Positions 27,738-36,452 of a stretch of 46,075 bases of DNA are shown here, piece after piece. Location of the stretch: NCBI GenBank assembly GCA_009693175.1, contig SHXT01000010.1, positions 1 through 46,075 of the forward strand, written 5' to 3'. How positions within the stretch are numbered: position 1 is the stretch's first letter; each line of letters starts with the position of its first letter. Source of the DNA: Candidatus Methylopumilus sp. GTDB lineage: Bacteria; Pseudomonadota; Gammaproteobacteria; Burkholderiales; Methylophilaceae. A model generated the notes under the pieces. The model saw only the letters and a program-made list of their open reading frames with translations. It did no database searches and was not told the origin of the DNA. The position numbers were made by a program, and so were the translations under genes.

Positions 27738-28689
27738 ATTGTTTTATTTGTTTCATTGAAACAAAGCGAAGACTAAATATAATACCTGCAATTGTTGCAA
27801 AGAACCATTTGAGGTGAAAATTAGCAGTATCTTGCCATGCAGGTTTTTGTTTTTTCATGGCATCTAAAATATTTAAAATAGAATCCCCTCTCACATAAAT
27901 ACCATTAATTTGTTTTGTAATATCTTTAAGATAAGGCTCGTCTAGTTTGGACATATAGCGATCACTTTCCCCGCCAGCGACATGATCATCTCGTATACCA
28001 ATATTAGCTTCAGATATTTGTGCGATACCTGGTTGCAAAGCAAAGCTTTCGTTAGACCAGTATCCAATAAGCTGATTTTTACCATCAAGTTTTGGAATAG
28101 GGGCGCCCTTAAGACTGCCAATACCTACAATTACCCAATCTGTACCGCCTTGAAACTGAGTTAGATCTTTCGTATTAAATGCATGTAATCTAGGCGCTTC
28201 TTCGCCATCCGTAAAATAAACGACTTGAGAGTTTTCAGGAAAGCTTCTAATCAAGCGCGCTAAATTAAAAAATGATTCACGGATACGAGAGTTACCAGAC
28301 CAGCCTGAACGCCAATCAAGATGATCGATCGTATCTTCAATAGCATTAAAATTTTCACATATTTCGATGGGTATATATGATGCGGCAATACTCACCCCTA
28401 CAAACATACCAATACTTACTTTAGTGCCACAAGGAAGTTCAGACATAATTTCATGAAGTGAATGCTTCATATAGTCTAATCGTGATACGGGTTTATTCAT
28501 GATTGTCATGTCTACCGTATTCATACTTTGTGAGATGTCAGTGACAAACATATAGTTATAGACGTTATGTTTGAGTGGTATGGATGGATTAATGATGGCT
28601 AAAATCATGAATCCAATTGAGCTTAAGAGTGTAACGGTATCGAAATCGAGATTAGATTGCGATTTTATTTTTTTAAACCATTCCTTCAT
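27715..28689 (-). CDS. mxaL: MxaL, von Willebrand A-domain membrane protein of methanol oxidation
   Basis: Required, with MxaA and MxaK, for Ca2+ insertion into PQQ methanol dehydrogenase in classical methylotrophs. The 324-residue protein has a vWA domain with MIDAS motif TDISQSMNTVDM near residue 50, the second threonine region, FTDGEEAPRLHA, and a C-terminal membrane helix (FFATIAGIIFSLRFVS). The N-terminal hydrophobic stretch (LLSSIGFMILAIINPSIPLK) anchors it facing the periplasm. It is downstream of mxaK by three bases. The assignment rests on vWA features and gene order. Confidence 0.85.
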   Translation of the reverse strand: MKEWFKKIKSQSNLDFDTVTLLSSIGFMILAIINPSIPLKHNVYNYMFVTDISQSMNTVDMTIMNKPVSRLDYMKHSLHEIMSELPCGTKVSIGMFVGVSIAASYIPIEICENFNAIEDTIDHLDWRSGWSGNSRIRESFFNLARLIRSFPENSQVVYFTDGEEAPRLHAFNTKDLTQFQGGTDWVIVGIGSLKGAPIPKLDGKNQLIGYWSNESFALQPGIAQISEANIGIRDDHVAGGESDRYMSKLDEPYLKDITKQINGIYVRGDSILNILDAMKKQKPAWQDTANFHLKWFFATIAGIIFSLRFVSMKQIKQYVIKHRK

Positions 28690-28692
28690 AGA

Positions 28693-29247
28693 TTAAGGTA
28701 GACCTATAGGAACATTACCTAAGATAAGACCAGGTGAATCTGAGTCGCCTATACCTGGTACTGGATTGGCTGGCAATATCATTAAAATACGATCAAGATT
28801 ATGTTTAACATCCCACGCATGGTTATCTATTTTGATAGATAACATATATGCAGTTTTAGCTTGCCTAAACAAGTACTCTGTTTCGTTTTTAACAGTCATA
28901 TCGGTACCATTAAGTGCTAATGCACGTCTAAAAAATATATTACCGATGTTGTAATGAATTGCTGCTTTTTGATTGTTTGTAGCAATCGGAAGTAGATTTG
29001 AAAAAAGAATACTGGCTTCTTTGTATCTTTCTTTGGTAGTCAACCAATAAGCTGTAGCATAGCGAGCTTCAAAGCTATTCATAAATACATGAGGAGATTT
29101 TCCTTCAGCAATATCTTGATTAAACGCTCGAATATTTTTTAATTCTATATATTGCTTAATGAATACACTTAACGTCAATATCAATCCAAGCGAAAATAAC
29201 CACGTGAGTTTTTTTGTGCTGAATAAACGCTTGAATATTAAAGCCAT
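28693..29247 (-). CDS. mxaK: MxaK, small TPR-like membrane protein of methanol oxidation
   Basis: A 184-residue protein with one N-terminal helix (LTWLFSLGLILTLSVFI) and helical tetratricopeptide-like pairs (ATAYWLTTKERYKEASILFS, then NIGNIFFRRALALNG). The end is Pro/Gly-rich (GIGDSDSPGLILGNVPIGLP). In known methylotrophs MxaK sits between the two vWA proteins and is needed for an active methanol dehydrogenase. It overlaps mxaC by ten bases and precedes mxaL. Sequence alone gives little; gene order decides the name. Confidence 0.8.
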   Translation of the reverse strand: MALIFKRLFSTKKLTWLFSLGLILTLSVFIKQYIELKNIRAFNQDIAEGKSPHVFMNSFEARYATAYWLTTKERYKEASILFSNLLPIATNNQKAAIHYNIGNIFFRRALALNGTDMTVKNETEYLFRQAKTAYMLSIKIDNHAWDVKHNLDRILMILPANPVPGIGDSDSPGLILGNVPIGLP

Positions 29248-30215
29248 GATCTCACCTCAATGAGTTTAAGAATAAGTAATGCAATAAGCATAATTGTGGC
29301 TATAACAAAACAATGAGTTGAGTAATCTCGGCCTGGAATTTTTTCAAAATATTTAATAGGATTTTTTTCTTTTTGGTTAATATCTTCAATAGCTTTTTGA
29401 AGTGTTTTTGGATCCTCAGCTTCATAAGCCTGAAAAGGCGAATGTAAGGTTTTAAAAAATTTATTCAGTTCAATTTGTGGAGGCAAAGGTTCATCGTCAC
29501 GCGTCTTGAATGATGTATTAAAAATACTTATGCCACCAGGCTGCCTTAATACAATCCAATAAAGACTAATTTTAAATCGACCGAACCAATCCTTAATCTT
29601 TTCTTGAGTAGCAGCATCAATACGACCTGCACCATCTGATAATAAAACAATAGCTCTTGAGCCAGAATCTGGAATCTTATTAAATAATTCAGCACCTGTG
29701 GTGAGGCCGCTCCCAATATTCGTTTGAAATAAGGCATTACCAGCAGTTGCTCTTACCGCTGAGACAATGGCATTTTTATTGTCTGTTAATGGCAAAACAT
29801 ACATGGCTGAGTTGCTAAAAGAAACCATTCCAATCATGTCATTTTTTCTAGATTGGACGAAGTCTATAATAAGTCTAGCTGCGGCACCTGATTTCATTTC
29901 ACCCACTTTTGTTTGATCGCTACCTGAAAAAGGGTCATCCATACTTGCACTTCGATCAAGCACTAATCCAATTTGTGCTCCAACACCTACCTTTTCAATT
30001 TCTTGTTGGCGGGAATGAGGAGCGCTTAATCCAATAATGATCATAGTTAAAATAAATGTTGAAATGCATTTTAAGATGATGGAAATAATTCTTGAAAGAT
30101 TGTCTTTTGGAATCATTTCATTCCATGAGTAATATTGGCAAGATGCTTGCTTAAATAAAAGCGGAATAAATGCTAAAGGCAAAAACCACAAGACCCATGG
30201 AAATGAAAATGTCAT
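29238..30215 (-). CDS. mxaC: MxaC, BatA-like von Willebrand A-domain membrane protein
   Basis: This 325-residue protein has an N-terminal hydrophobic segment (PWVLWFLPLAFIPLLF), a second helix (IISIILKCISTFILTMIIIG), a vWA domain with MIDAS DRSASMDDPFSGSD at about residues 88-101 and LLSDGAGRIDAATQ, and a C-terminal helix (CFVIATIMLIALLILKLIEV). It has the BatA architecture of the MoxR-DUF58-vWA chaperone-like systems. It is coupled to mxaA by an ATGA overlap. In Methylobacterium and Methylophilus-type operons this position is mxaC. Confidence 0.85.
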   Translation of the reverse strand: MTFSFPWVLWFLPLAFIPLLFKQASCQYYSWNEMIPKDNLSRIISIILKCISTFILTMIIIGLSAPHSRQQEIEKVGVGAQIGLVLDRSASMDDPFSGSDQTKVGEMKSGAAARLIIDFVQSRKNDMIGMVSFSNSAMYVLPLTDNKNAIVSAVRATAGNALFQTNIGSGLTTGAELFNKIPDSGSRAIVLLSDGAGRIDAATQEKIKDWFGRFKISLYWIVLRQPGGISIFNTSFKTRDDEPLPPQIELNKFFKTLHSPFQAYEAEDPKTLQKAIEDINQKEKNPIKYFEKIPGRDYSTHCFVIATIMLIALLILKLIEVRSWL

Positions 30216-31204
30216 TTGGTAATACCTGCTAAAAGTGATTTTTTATCAACAATTAATTTTCTTTCGCAGTGACGACAATGCCTCGAAAAATCTTTAAGCC
30301 ATTTTAATATTAGATCGTGATCAAGTTTTTTTTGTGAAGTATTAAAAAATACTAGTGTCGATATTTTAAAAAATTCATGAAGCTCTAAATTTATATTTTC
30401 AAAAGTAGCATTTTTTGCATAAAGAACATGAAGGTTGTCTTTAAAAACTGTTTTTCCACTTACCAAATCAAATGCATGATGAAGATCTGTGATGGCCTTT
30501 TTGATTGAAGAAGAATTAGCTTTAAGTTTATTGATAGACCGGTGTGTCCTTGTAAATACACCACGTGCTTTTGGTAGCCAAGCGTATTGGCTATAAATAT
30601 AGATTAAGCCGAGTAAACATAAGCAACCTACTGCAGCTGAAATCTTGAGCGTTTTTATTTTGCCCGTTTCATCAATTAGAAAAACAGCTCTAAGCGGGCT
30701 CATATCTTCTTCGATTTTAACATTTCCAAAAATAGAGAGTGGAGATATGGCAATTTGATGTTCTGGAATTCTAAATTTGTATACTTTTTTCTCTGGATCA
30801 TTAGGATTTAAGATACGAATATATTCGGCCGGAAGAAAGCCAGGCTTTGCAACGACATTGTTTGTAAAAATTTGGTAGGTAAGATCAAGCGTTAAGATAG
30901 ATGAGGTTTTATTTATTTCTAGCGTATCTTTTATTGCGTCTAAAATAATACCTAAATCTTGTCCCTTATATTTTCTTTCATAACCTGCTATAGGTAATGA
31001 TTCTTTAATCAGAATATAAGGTTTTTTAATTGTAAGTTTTATATGTCTTTCTGATTTATCTCCGACCGTATAGCCTACTTGCTGTTCAGATTCTTTTATT
31101 ATAGAAGTGACGATGCCTCCTGGAACATCAGGCCACTCTTGAGCATCAAGTGCATAGGCTGAAATCGAGCATAATAGCATCCATAATGATATGAAGTAAT
31201 TCAT
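30212..31204 (-). CDS. mxaA: MxaA, exported/membrane protein for methanol dehydrogenase calcium loading
   Basis: A 330-residue protein with a signal peptide from the ATG at 31204 (MNYFISLWMLLCSISAYALD), a beta-rich periplasmic part (about 20-190), a membrane helix (ISAAVGCLCLLGLIYIYSQY) and a cytoplasmic helical tail with Cys and His (CRHCERK). The ATG at 31204 is preferred to a TTG at 31219 because it gives a clean signal peptide and does not overlap mxaS. Known mxaA mutants make calcium-free methanol dehydrogenase. The name rests mainly on position between mxaS and mxaC. Confidence 0.82.
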   Translation of the reverse strand: MNYFISLWMLLCSISAYALDAQEWPDVPGGIVTSIIKESEQQVGYTVGDKSERHIKLTIKKPYILIKESLPIAGYERKYKGQDLGIILDAIKDTLEINKTSSILTLDLTYQIFTNNVVAKPGFLPAEYIRILNPNDPEKKVYKFRIPEHQIAISPLSIFGNVKIEEDMSPLRAVFLIDETGKIKTLKISAAVGCLCLLGLIYIYSQYAWLPKARGVFTRTHRSINKLKANSSSIKKAITDLHHAFDLVSGKTVFKDNLHVLYAKNATFENINLELHEFFKISTLVFFNTSQKKLDHDLILKWLKDFSRHCRHCERKLIVDKKSLLAGITK

Positions 31205-31205
31205 A

Positions 31206-32066
31206 TTAAGTGCCGACAAATTGATTAAAGTATTCAGTCATTTTATTTGCATCAAAATGCTCGTCGACAAAAAAGGGTGGGATATCGAAGTTCATAAAAG
31301 CTTTGGTAATTAATTGTTTGCGCGCTTCAAATGACTCAACAATTTTTTCTTTCAATTCTTTTCTTAAGAAGAGTGTATTTTTTTTGCCACTTTCAGGATC
31401 GGTAATAGTGACAATACCAAAATCAGGTAAATGTTTGTATTCTTTTTTGTCCCATAGCACAATAGGGACCACATGATGCCTCATTAAATTAGATAAGCAA
31501 TTTTCTAGATCAACTTTAGGCATATGAAAGTCTGAAATAAAAAAGATGAGTGATCGTTGACGAGGCATGTATTGATATAAATCTTTTATAGCACGATTTG
31601 ATTTGTTCTCAGATGTGAAATGTTTGAGTTCATTAATAAGAGTAAATGCATGTTGAGATCTGAATGAAATTGGGGCTAACCAATCTTCTCTAATTTCATC
31701 ATCAAAACCAATAAGGCCTAATGCATCATGACGATCAATAACAGAGTGAGCAATTGATTGAGTGACTTCTGTAGCAAGATTAATTTTTTTATTCTTACCA
31801 CCAAAGTTCATGCTAGCCGATAAGTCACAAACAATGATGACGGGTAAAGCGCTCCGTTGATTGAAAATTTTTACATGAATCTGACCTAAGGGGTCACGAA
31901 TGGATTGACGTATATCAATGCGTCTTGGGTCGGGATAAGACAAAAGTGTTGTGTGACCAGCAAATTCAATACCCATACCTCTCTCATTACTTTTATGGCG
32001 ACCGGGACGTTTACCTTTAGATTTCCAACCTATGTGGTAATCGAATAATTGAGGGGCTTGGACCAT
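31206..32066 (-). CDS. mxaS: MxaS, DUF58-family protein
   Basis: A cytoplasmic DUF58 protein of 286 residues, the usual partner of MoxR ATPases. The family start is FDYHIGWKSKGKRPGRHKSN, followed by a vWA-like core with a DxSxS motif (VIIVCDLSASMNFGGKNKKI) around residues 78-95, GLIGFDDEI, and IFFISDFHMPK. It starts three bases after mxaR and is followed closely by mxaA. Its function in methanol oxidation is not established in detail. Confidence 0.88.
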   Translation of the reverse strand: MVQAPQLFDYHIGWKSKGKRPGRHKSNERGMGIEFAGHTTLLSYPDPRRIDIRQSIRDPLGQIHVKIFNQRSALPVIIVCDLSASMNFGGKNKKINLATEVTQSIAHSVIDRHDALGLIGFDDEIREDWLAPISFRSQHAFTLINELKHFTSENKSNRAIKDLYQYMPRQRSLIFFISDFHMPKVDLENCLSNLMRHHVVPIVLWDKKEYKHLPDFGIVTITDPESGKKNTLFLRKELKEKIVESFEARKQLITKAFMNFDIPPFFVDEHFDANKMTEYFNQFVGT

Positions 32067-32069
32067 AAA

Positions 32070-33086
32070 TTAGGGAACGTTGATAACGTTTAAAATGCCA
32101 TTAGTTAGATCACGTGCAATCACAGCTCTCCTCATTTCATAGACAGGATTAAATACGAGTCTATGAGCAATCGTTTCATGGAATACAGCATGAATGTCTG
32201 AAGGTGTTACAGAAGTTCGCTCATGAAGCCATGCATTTACGCGTGCCGCTTTCATCATCATACTCATACCGCGAGGACTAGCACCTGAAACAATGAGTCG
32301 ATTCATATCAACATCAGATAATTTGATACCGTAATTACATGGATTTTTTGTAGCTTTCCATAAACGTAGGGCATAATTTTTTAGTGCATCAGTCGATTTA
32401 ATATTTTCTTGAATAGTTTCTGAAAGATCATTTAATTTATTAAATTTAATGAGATTAGGTTTGACTTCTTCTATTAACTTATCTGCATTATGAAATTTTG
32501 TCTCAAAGACTAAATCTTTCATCATGTCGTCCGCTTGAGGAATGAGAATAGGTATTTCCATCATAAAACGATCACGTGCTGCCGATGGAATTTCAAATGT
32601 TTCTTCACGCTCAACTTGATTTCGATCGGCAAAGACCACCAGATGAGGGAAGTAATGTTCTTTATTAAATGCGGAGAGTGTTTTTTCTGCCATGATTCTT
32701 AGTAGTAATGAATGCACCTGGGGTCTTGCGCGATTAATTTCATTAAAAAAGAAAATAGATAGATCACTACCTGACATCAAAATAGGACCTGGGCTTACAT
32801 GAGGCTTGCTGTCTTCGCCAAGGTAAGTATGGTAAATAAGATCATTCGGCATGAGATCAATCGTACCTTCAATACGTTGATAACCTCCACCAATAGCGCG
32901 CGTAAAAGCTTTAAGAAGTGTTGTTTTGCCGACACCTACATCACCCTCAAGAAGCACATGGCCACGAGCAAAAATTGAAGTAGTAATAAGTCTGATAGGA
33001 CTTTGTTGTCCTAAAATAACTTTATTAATTTCAGCTTCGAGTTTGACTGCAAGTTTTCGCCAGTCGGCCAGATTTTGGTCGCTCAT
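32070..33086 (-). CDS. mxaR: MxaR, MoxR-type AAA+ ATPase
   Basis: A chaperone-like AAA+ ATPase of 338 residues, first gene of the mxaRSACKL transcript. Walker A is GDVGVGKTTLLKAF around residues 43-56 and Walker B FFFNEINRARPQ around 112-123, followed by sensor 1 (FADRNQVE) and an arginine finger region (PSAARDRFM). The C-terminal lid includes GASPRGMSMMMKAAR with sensor 2. The whole set mxaR to mxaL is on one strand with tiny gaps or overlaps. Transcription starts in the 160-base gap shared with fabA. Confidence 0.92.
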   Translation of the reverse strand: MSDQNLADWRKLAVKLEAEINKVILGQQSPIRLITTSIFARGHVLLEGDVGVGKTTLLKAFTRAIGGGYQRIEGTIDLMPNDLIYHTYLGEDSKPHVSPGPILMSGSDLSIFFFNEINRARPQVHSLLLRIMAEKTLSAFNKEHYFPHLVVFADRNQVEREETFEIPSAARDRFMMEIPILIPQADDMMKDLVFETKFHNADKLIEEVKPNLIKFNKLNDLSETIQENIKSTDALKNYALRLWKATKNPCNYGIKLSDVDMNRLIVSGASPRGMSMMMKAARVNAWLHERTSVTPSDIHAVFHETIAHRLVFNPVYEMRRAVIARDLTNGILNVINVP

Positions 33087-33113
33087 ATAAATTTCCTAAT
33101 TGGTAATTGTTGT

Positions 33114-33143
33114 TTGACGGTTTTACTATGAGGTTCATAGTAA
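33114..33143 (+). promoter_or_regulatory. Possible promoter overlapping a 9-bp inverted repeat, fabA/mxaR divergent gap
   Basis: TTACTATGA (33123-33131) and TCATAGTAA (33135-33143) are perfect inverted repeats separated by GGT. A candidate -35 TTGACG (33114-33119) with CATAGT 16 bases later would place the -10 inside the repeat, an operator-like layout for fabA. The remainder of the gap up to 33246 is AT-rich with no ribosome site in front of fabA. Confidence 0.45.
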
Positions 33144-33246
33144 CCTAATAATTTATGGGGGTAAATACGAAAAAACACGATAAAATACTTTAAGTTAATA
33201 ACAAATATATACCCCTAAAATCTTTTTTTAATTTCCATTAAATTCA

Positions 33247-33762
33247 ATGCCAAAAAAAAATAGTTATACAAAAGAAGAGCTTTTATCTTGTGGCCGAGGT
33301 GAGATGTTTGGTGCAGGTAACGCTCAACTTCCATTGCCACCAATGCTGATGTTTGACCGTATTATTTCAATTATTGATGAGGGCGGCGAATATGGTAATG
33401 GACAGATTGTTGCTGAAATGGATATTCAGAAAGACCTTTGGTTTTTTAACTGCCATTTTGAGGACGATCCAGTGATGCCAGGTTGCTTGGGGCTTGATGC
33501 GATGTGGCAATTACTAGGCTTCTATTTGGGCTGGAAGGGCGGCTTAGGCCGCGGTCGGGCACTGGGTGGAGGTGAAATTAAATTCACAGGCCAAATTTTG
33601 CCAACTGCTAAGAAACTTACCTATGTTATTGATTTAAAAAGAGTAATTATGCGTAAATTAACCATGGGTATTGCTGATGGTAAAATGTCAGTCGACGGTC
33701 GAGATATTTACCATGCTAAAGATTTGCGTGTAGGTTTATTTATTCGTACTGATAATTTTTGA
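33247..33762 (+). CDS. fabA: 3-hydroxydecanoyl-ACP dehydratase/isomerase
   Basis: Introduces the cis double bond in anaerobic-type unsaturated fatty acid synthesis. The 171-residue protein has the active-site pair at the same positions as E. coli: His70 in [15 protein letters not shown] and Asp84 in LGLDAMWQL. The hot-dog fold length is normal. It is followed after 24 bases by fabB, the standard fabAB operon. It is divergent from mxaR. Confidence 0.98.
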   Translation: MPKKNSYTKEELLSCGRGEMFGAGNAQLPLPPMLMFDRIISIIDEGGEYGNGQIVAEMDIQKDLWFFNCHFEDDPVMPGCLGLDAMWQLLGFYLGWKGGLGRGRALGGGEIKFTGQILPTAKKLTYVIDLKRVIMRKLTMGIADGKMSVDGRDIYHAKDLRVGLFIRTDNF

Positions 33763-33786
33763 TCGTTATTTAATGGGAGGCGACGC

Positions 33787-35016
33787 ATGACTCGTCGTGT
33801 TGTTATTACTGGCTTAGGAATTGTCTCTAGCCTTGGTAATAATAAAAAAGAAGTCCAAGATAGCTTGTATTATGCTCGCTCAGGCATTAAGTTTCAGCCT
33901 GAATACGAAGCCCATGGGCTTCGATCGCACGTCGCAGGCTCCATTGATTTAGATTTTACTGAACTTATTGATCGAAAACTTCTTCGATTCATGGCTAAAG
34001 GCTACGCCTATGCATGGCTTGCAATGCAAGAAGCTATTCAAGATGCCAAACTTTCCCCAGAGCTTGTATCAAATATTAAAACAGGTCTTATTGTAGGGGC
34101 GGGCGGAACTTCTACTGAAAGCATGCTTGAAGGCACTGATACCCTTCGTGAAAAAGGCATTCGACGCGTAGGACCTTACATGGTAACCAAGACGATGTCT
34201 AGCGGTGTAGCTGCATGTCTTGCAACAGGCGCCCAAATTAAAGGCATTAATTACAGTATTAGCTCTGCATGTTCAACGAGTGCGCATTGTATTGGAAATG
34301 CCTATGAGCAAATTCAATATGGCAAGCAAGATATTGTATTTGCTGGAGGTGCTGAAGAAGAACATTGGACTATGAGTTTTTTATTTGATGCTATGGGCGC
34401 ACTTTCTTCTAAATATAATGCAACACCAGAAAAAGCATCGAGAACTTATGATGTAAATCGAGATGGTTTTGTGATTTCGGGTGGAGGAGGCATTCTTGTT
34501 TTAGAAGAATATGAACATGCTAAAGCGCGCAATGCAAAAATTTATGCTGAAGTTGTAGGCTACGGTGCTACATCAGACGGGTATGACATGGTGGCCCCTA
34601 GTGGTGAGGGCGCTCAGCGATGTATGGAAATAGCCCTGCAAGGTACTGATCAAGTAGATTATATGAATACACATGGCACAAGCACACCCATGGGTGATGT
34701 GAAAGAACTTGAGGCAATTCGCGCTGTATTTTCAGGTAATAAATATGGTGCAATACCACATATTGCTTCGACAAAATCTTTATCAGGTCATGCGCTAGGT
34801 GCAGCTGGAGTTAATGAAGCAATTTATAGCCTTATCATGATGGAAAATAAATTCATTACACCGTCAGTGAATATTGAGGAGATTGACCCTCTCGCAAAAG
34901 ATCTTCCTATTGTGACAAAGCGTATCGATAATATTGAAGTTAATACAGTCATTTCAAATAGCTTTGGTTTTGGCGGGACTAATGCCTGCCTCGTATTTTC
35001 TAAAAACAGGATTTAA
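33787..35016 (+). CDS. fabB: 3-oxoacyl-ACP synthase I
   Basis: Elongates the cis-unsaturated intermediate made by FabA. The 409-residue thiolase-fold enzyme has the nucleophile Cys162 in [14 protein letters not shown] and the two active-site His in [12 protein letters not shown] and [13 protein letters not shown], with the GFGGTNAC loop near the end. GGGAGG lies a few bases before the ATG, one of the strongest ribosome sites in the window. The stop is only two bases from the convergent lpxO stop. Confidence 0.98.
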   Translation: MTRRVVITGLGIVSSLGNNKKEVQDSLYYARSGIKFQPEYEAHGLRSHVAGSIDLDFTELIDRKLLRFMAKGYAYAWLAMQEAIQDAKLSPELVSNIKTGLIVGAGGTSTESMLEGTDTLREKGIRRVGPYMVTKTMSSGVAACLATGAQIKGINYSISSACSTSAHCIGNAYEQIQYGKQDIVFAGGAEEEHWTMSFLFDAMGALSSKYNATPEKASRTYDVNRDGFVISGGGGILVLEEYEHAKARNAKIYAEVVGYGATSDGYDMVAPSGEGAQRCMEIALQGTDQVDYMNTHGTSTPMGDVKELEAIRAVFSGNKYGAIPHIASTKSLSGHALGAAGVNEAIYSLIMMENKFITPSVNIEEIDPLAKDLPIVTKRIDNIEVNTVISNSFGFGGTNACLVFSKNRI

Positions 35017-35018
35017 TT

Positions 35019-35918
35019 TTAAACGTAATAAAAACCGATTAGTATTAAAAGGTAGAGACTATATTTAGTTATCTTGTAAACAGTTTTATTCCATGATTTA
35101 AGTTTTTTTCTACTTTGTTCTAATTTCCAATGGAAATGCGTTAAACGATTTATAAAGCCTGTTTGATCACCTATTTCATTTGGTGAGCTGGTTGCTGACA
35201 TAACCCAATGGCTGAAAAAATTATTGATTATGGTGGCAAATTTAAATTTGAGTGGACGTTCAATATCGCAAAATAAAATAATTCTATTTTTATTTGTATG
35301 ATTATAAGCTTCATGGATATATGTTTCATCAAACAAAACACCTTCACCATCTCTCCAGCTGTAAGGTTTTCCATCTACATTAATAAAGCATTTATTGTCA
35401 TTTGGTGTAATTAATCCCAAATGATAGCGAATAGAGCCTGCGTAAGGGTCTTTATGTGGATTTAATTTTCCATTTGGCGGTAGCTCAGCAAACATAGCAG
35501 CTTTTACTGAAGGGATACTTTTTAATAGTTTAATAGATTTCGGACATAATTGAATTGCAGATGGATGAGAGGCGTCATACCATTTCAGATAAAATCTTTT
35601 CCATCCATATTTAAAAAATGAATTAAACCCAATGTCATCATGCTTTTCCGCCGCTTTAATTTTTTTAATTTTAGATAAATTTACAGCTTCATCTCTGAAA
35701 ACCATCCAATTATCTTGAAGAATTTTTAATTCTTGAATTTCATTTAGGGAGATAAATGGAGTTCTTGGTACTTTAGACATTAAAACCATAAACATATTAA
35801 TAGGGGCTAATACAATTGAATGATTTACGAACATGTGCGTAAATTTTAATCTGACTTGACCGCGATAATTATTGTATATGATAGCGATAATCCATAAATT
35901 TAAAATTAACCATTTCAT
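35019..35918 (-). CDS. lpxO: LpxO-like lipid A hydroxylase (aspartyl/asparaginyl beta-hydroxylase fold)
   Basis: A Fe(II)/2-oxoglutarate dioxygenase of 299 residues, similar to LpxO, which 2-hydroxylates a secondary acyl chain of lipid A at the inner membrane. There is an N-terminal hydrophobic anchor (MKWLILNLWIIAIIY) and a C-terminal one (YSLYLLILIGFYYV). The iron ligands are His155 and Asp157 in NPHKDPYAG and His202 in YIHEAYNHT, with Arg212 (NKNRIILF) for 2-oxoglutarate. AMFAELPPNGKLNPHKDP is a typical family segment. It sits next to the fatty-acid genes on the opposite strand. A peptide hydroxylase of the same family is the alternative. Confidence 0.87.
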   Translation of the reverse strand: MKWLILNLWIIAIIYNNYRGQVRLKFTHMFVNHSIVLAPINMFMVLMSKVPRTPFISLNEIQELKILQDNWMVFRDEAVNLSKIKKIKAAEKHDDIGFNSFFKYGWKRFYLKWYDASHPSAIQLCPKSIKLLKSIPSVKAAMFAELPPNGKLNPHKDPYAGSIRYHLGLITPNDNKCFINVDGKPYSWRDGEGVLFDETYIHEAYNHTNKNRIILFCDIERPLKFKFATIINNFFSHWVMSATSSPNEIGDQTGFINRLTHFHWKLEQSRKKLKSWNKTVYKITKYSLYLLILIGFYYV

Positions 35919-35971
35919 AGTAATGAATATCGCACCCTTTAGTGATAACTAAGATGATTTTATCAGATTAA

Positions 35972-36346
35972 TTAAGTGTCAAAAATGATCGCCAATAATA
36001 CTTTTCTATCTTCATTCGCAATGATGTTATAAGTTCTACAAGCCGATTGATTAGTCATGTATTCGATAAAAATATTTTTTTTTACTAAATTAGTTAAAAT
36101 TGAATTATTAGGATATTTTTGTTTGTTTCCAGTTCCAAGAATAAAAATTTCTATATCTAAATGTGATAATTCATTAAAGCTATTTTCATTAAATTGATCA
36201 AATTGAGTTAGTGACCAATCCTGAAATAAATAGTCTGGCATTACGATGATATTTTTTGTATAACGAATATGATTGATTTCAACCCAATTTAAATCATATC
36301 CAGTGACTAAATTTTTATTATCTAATTGTTGCAGGTGAAATTTCAT
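35972..36346 (-). CDS. Mth938-like DUF498 protein
   Basis: A 124-residue protein of the DUF498/Mth938 family (related to mitochondrial complex I assembly factor NDUFAF3). Family features are GYDLNWVEINHIRYTKNIIV near the start, LDIEIFILGTGNKQKYP in the middle and VEYMTNQSACRTYNIIANED-type sequence (here IEYMTNQSACRTYNI) with the loop before RKVLLAIIF. The function in bacteria is unknown. It is divergent from alaA. Confidence 0.85.
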   Translation of the reverse strand: MKFHLQQLDNKNLVTGYDLNWVEINHIRYTKNIIVMPDYLFQDWSLTQFDQFNENSFNELSHLDIEIFILGTGNKQKYPNNSILTNLVKKNIFIEYMTNQSACRTYNIIANEDRKVLLAIIFDT

Positions 36347-36452
36347 AACATTGTGTTTTTAAAGAAATTATTTGTATTTAGAAGGTATGTTTTATTGGCG
36401 AAATTATAGTTCACAAGGTAAGATATCATATATTCAAATATAGGTAATTAAA

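Noticed and set aside
27715-33086. Bat aerotolerance operon (MoxR-DUF58-vWA-vWA)
   Set aside because: The order and the extra MxaA- and MxaK-type genes fit mxaRSACKL, and the rest of the genome looks methylotrophic; BatB/BatD/BatE features were not seen.
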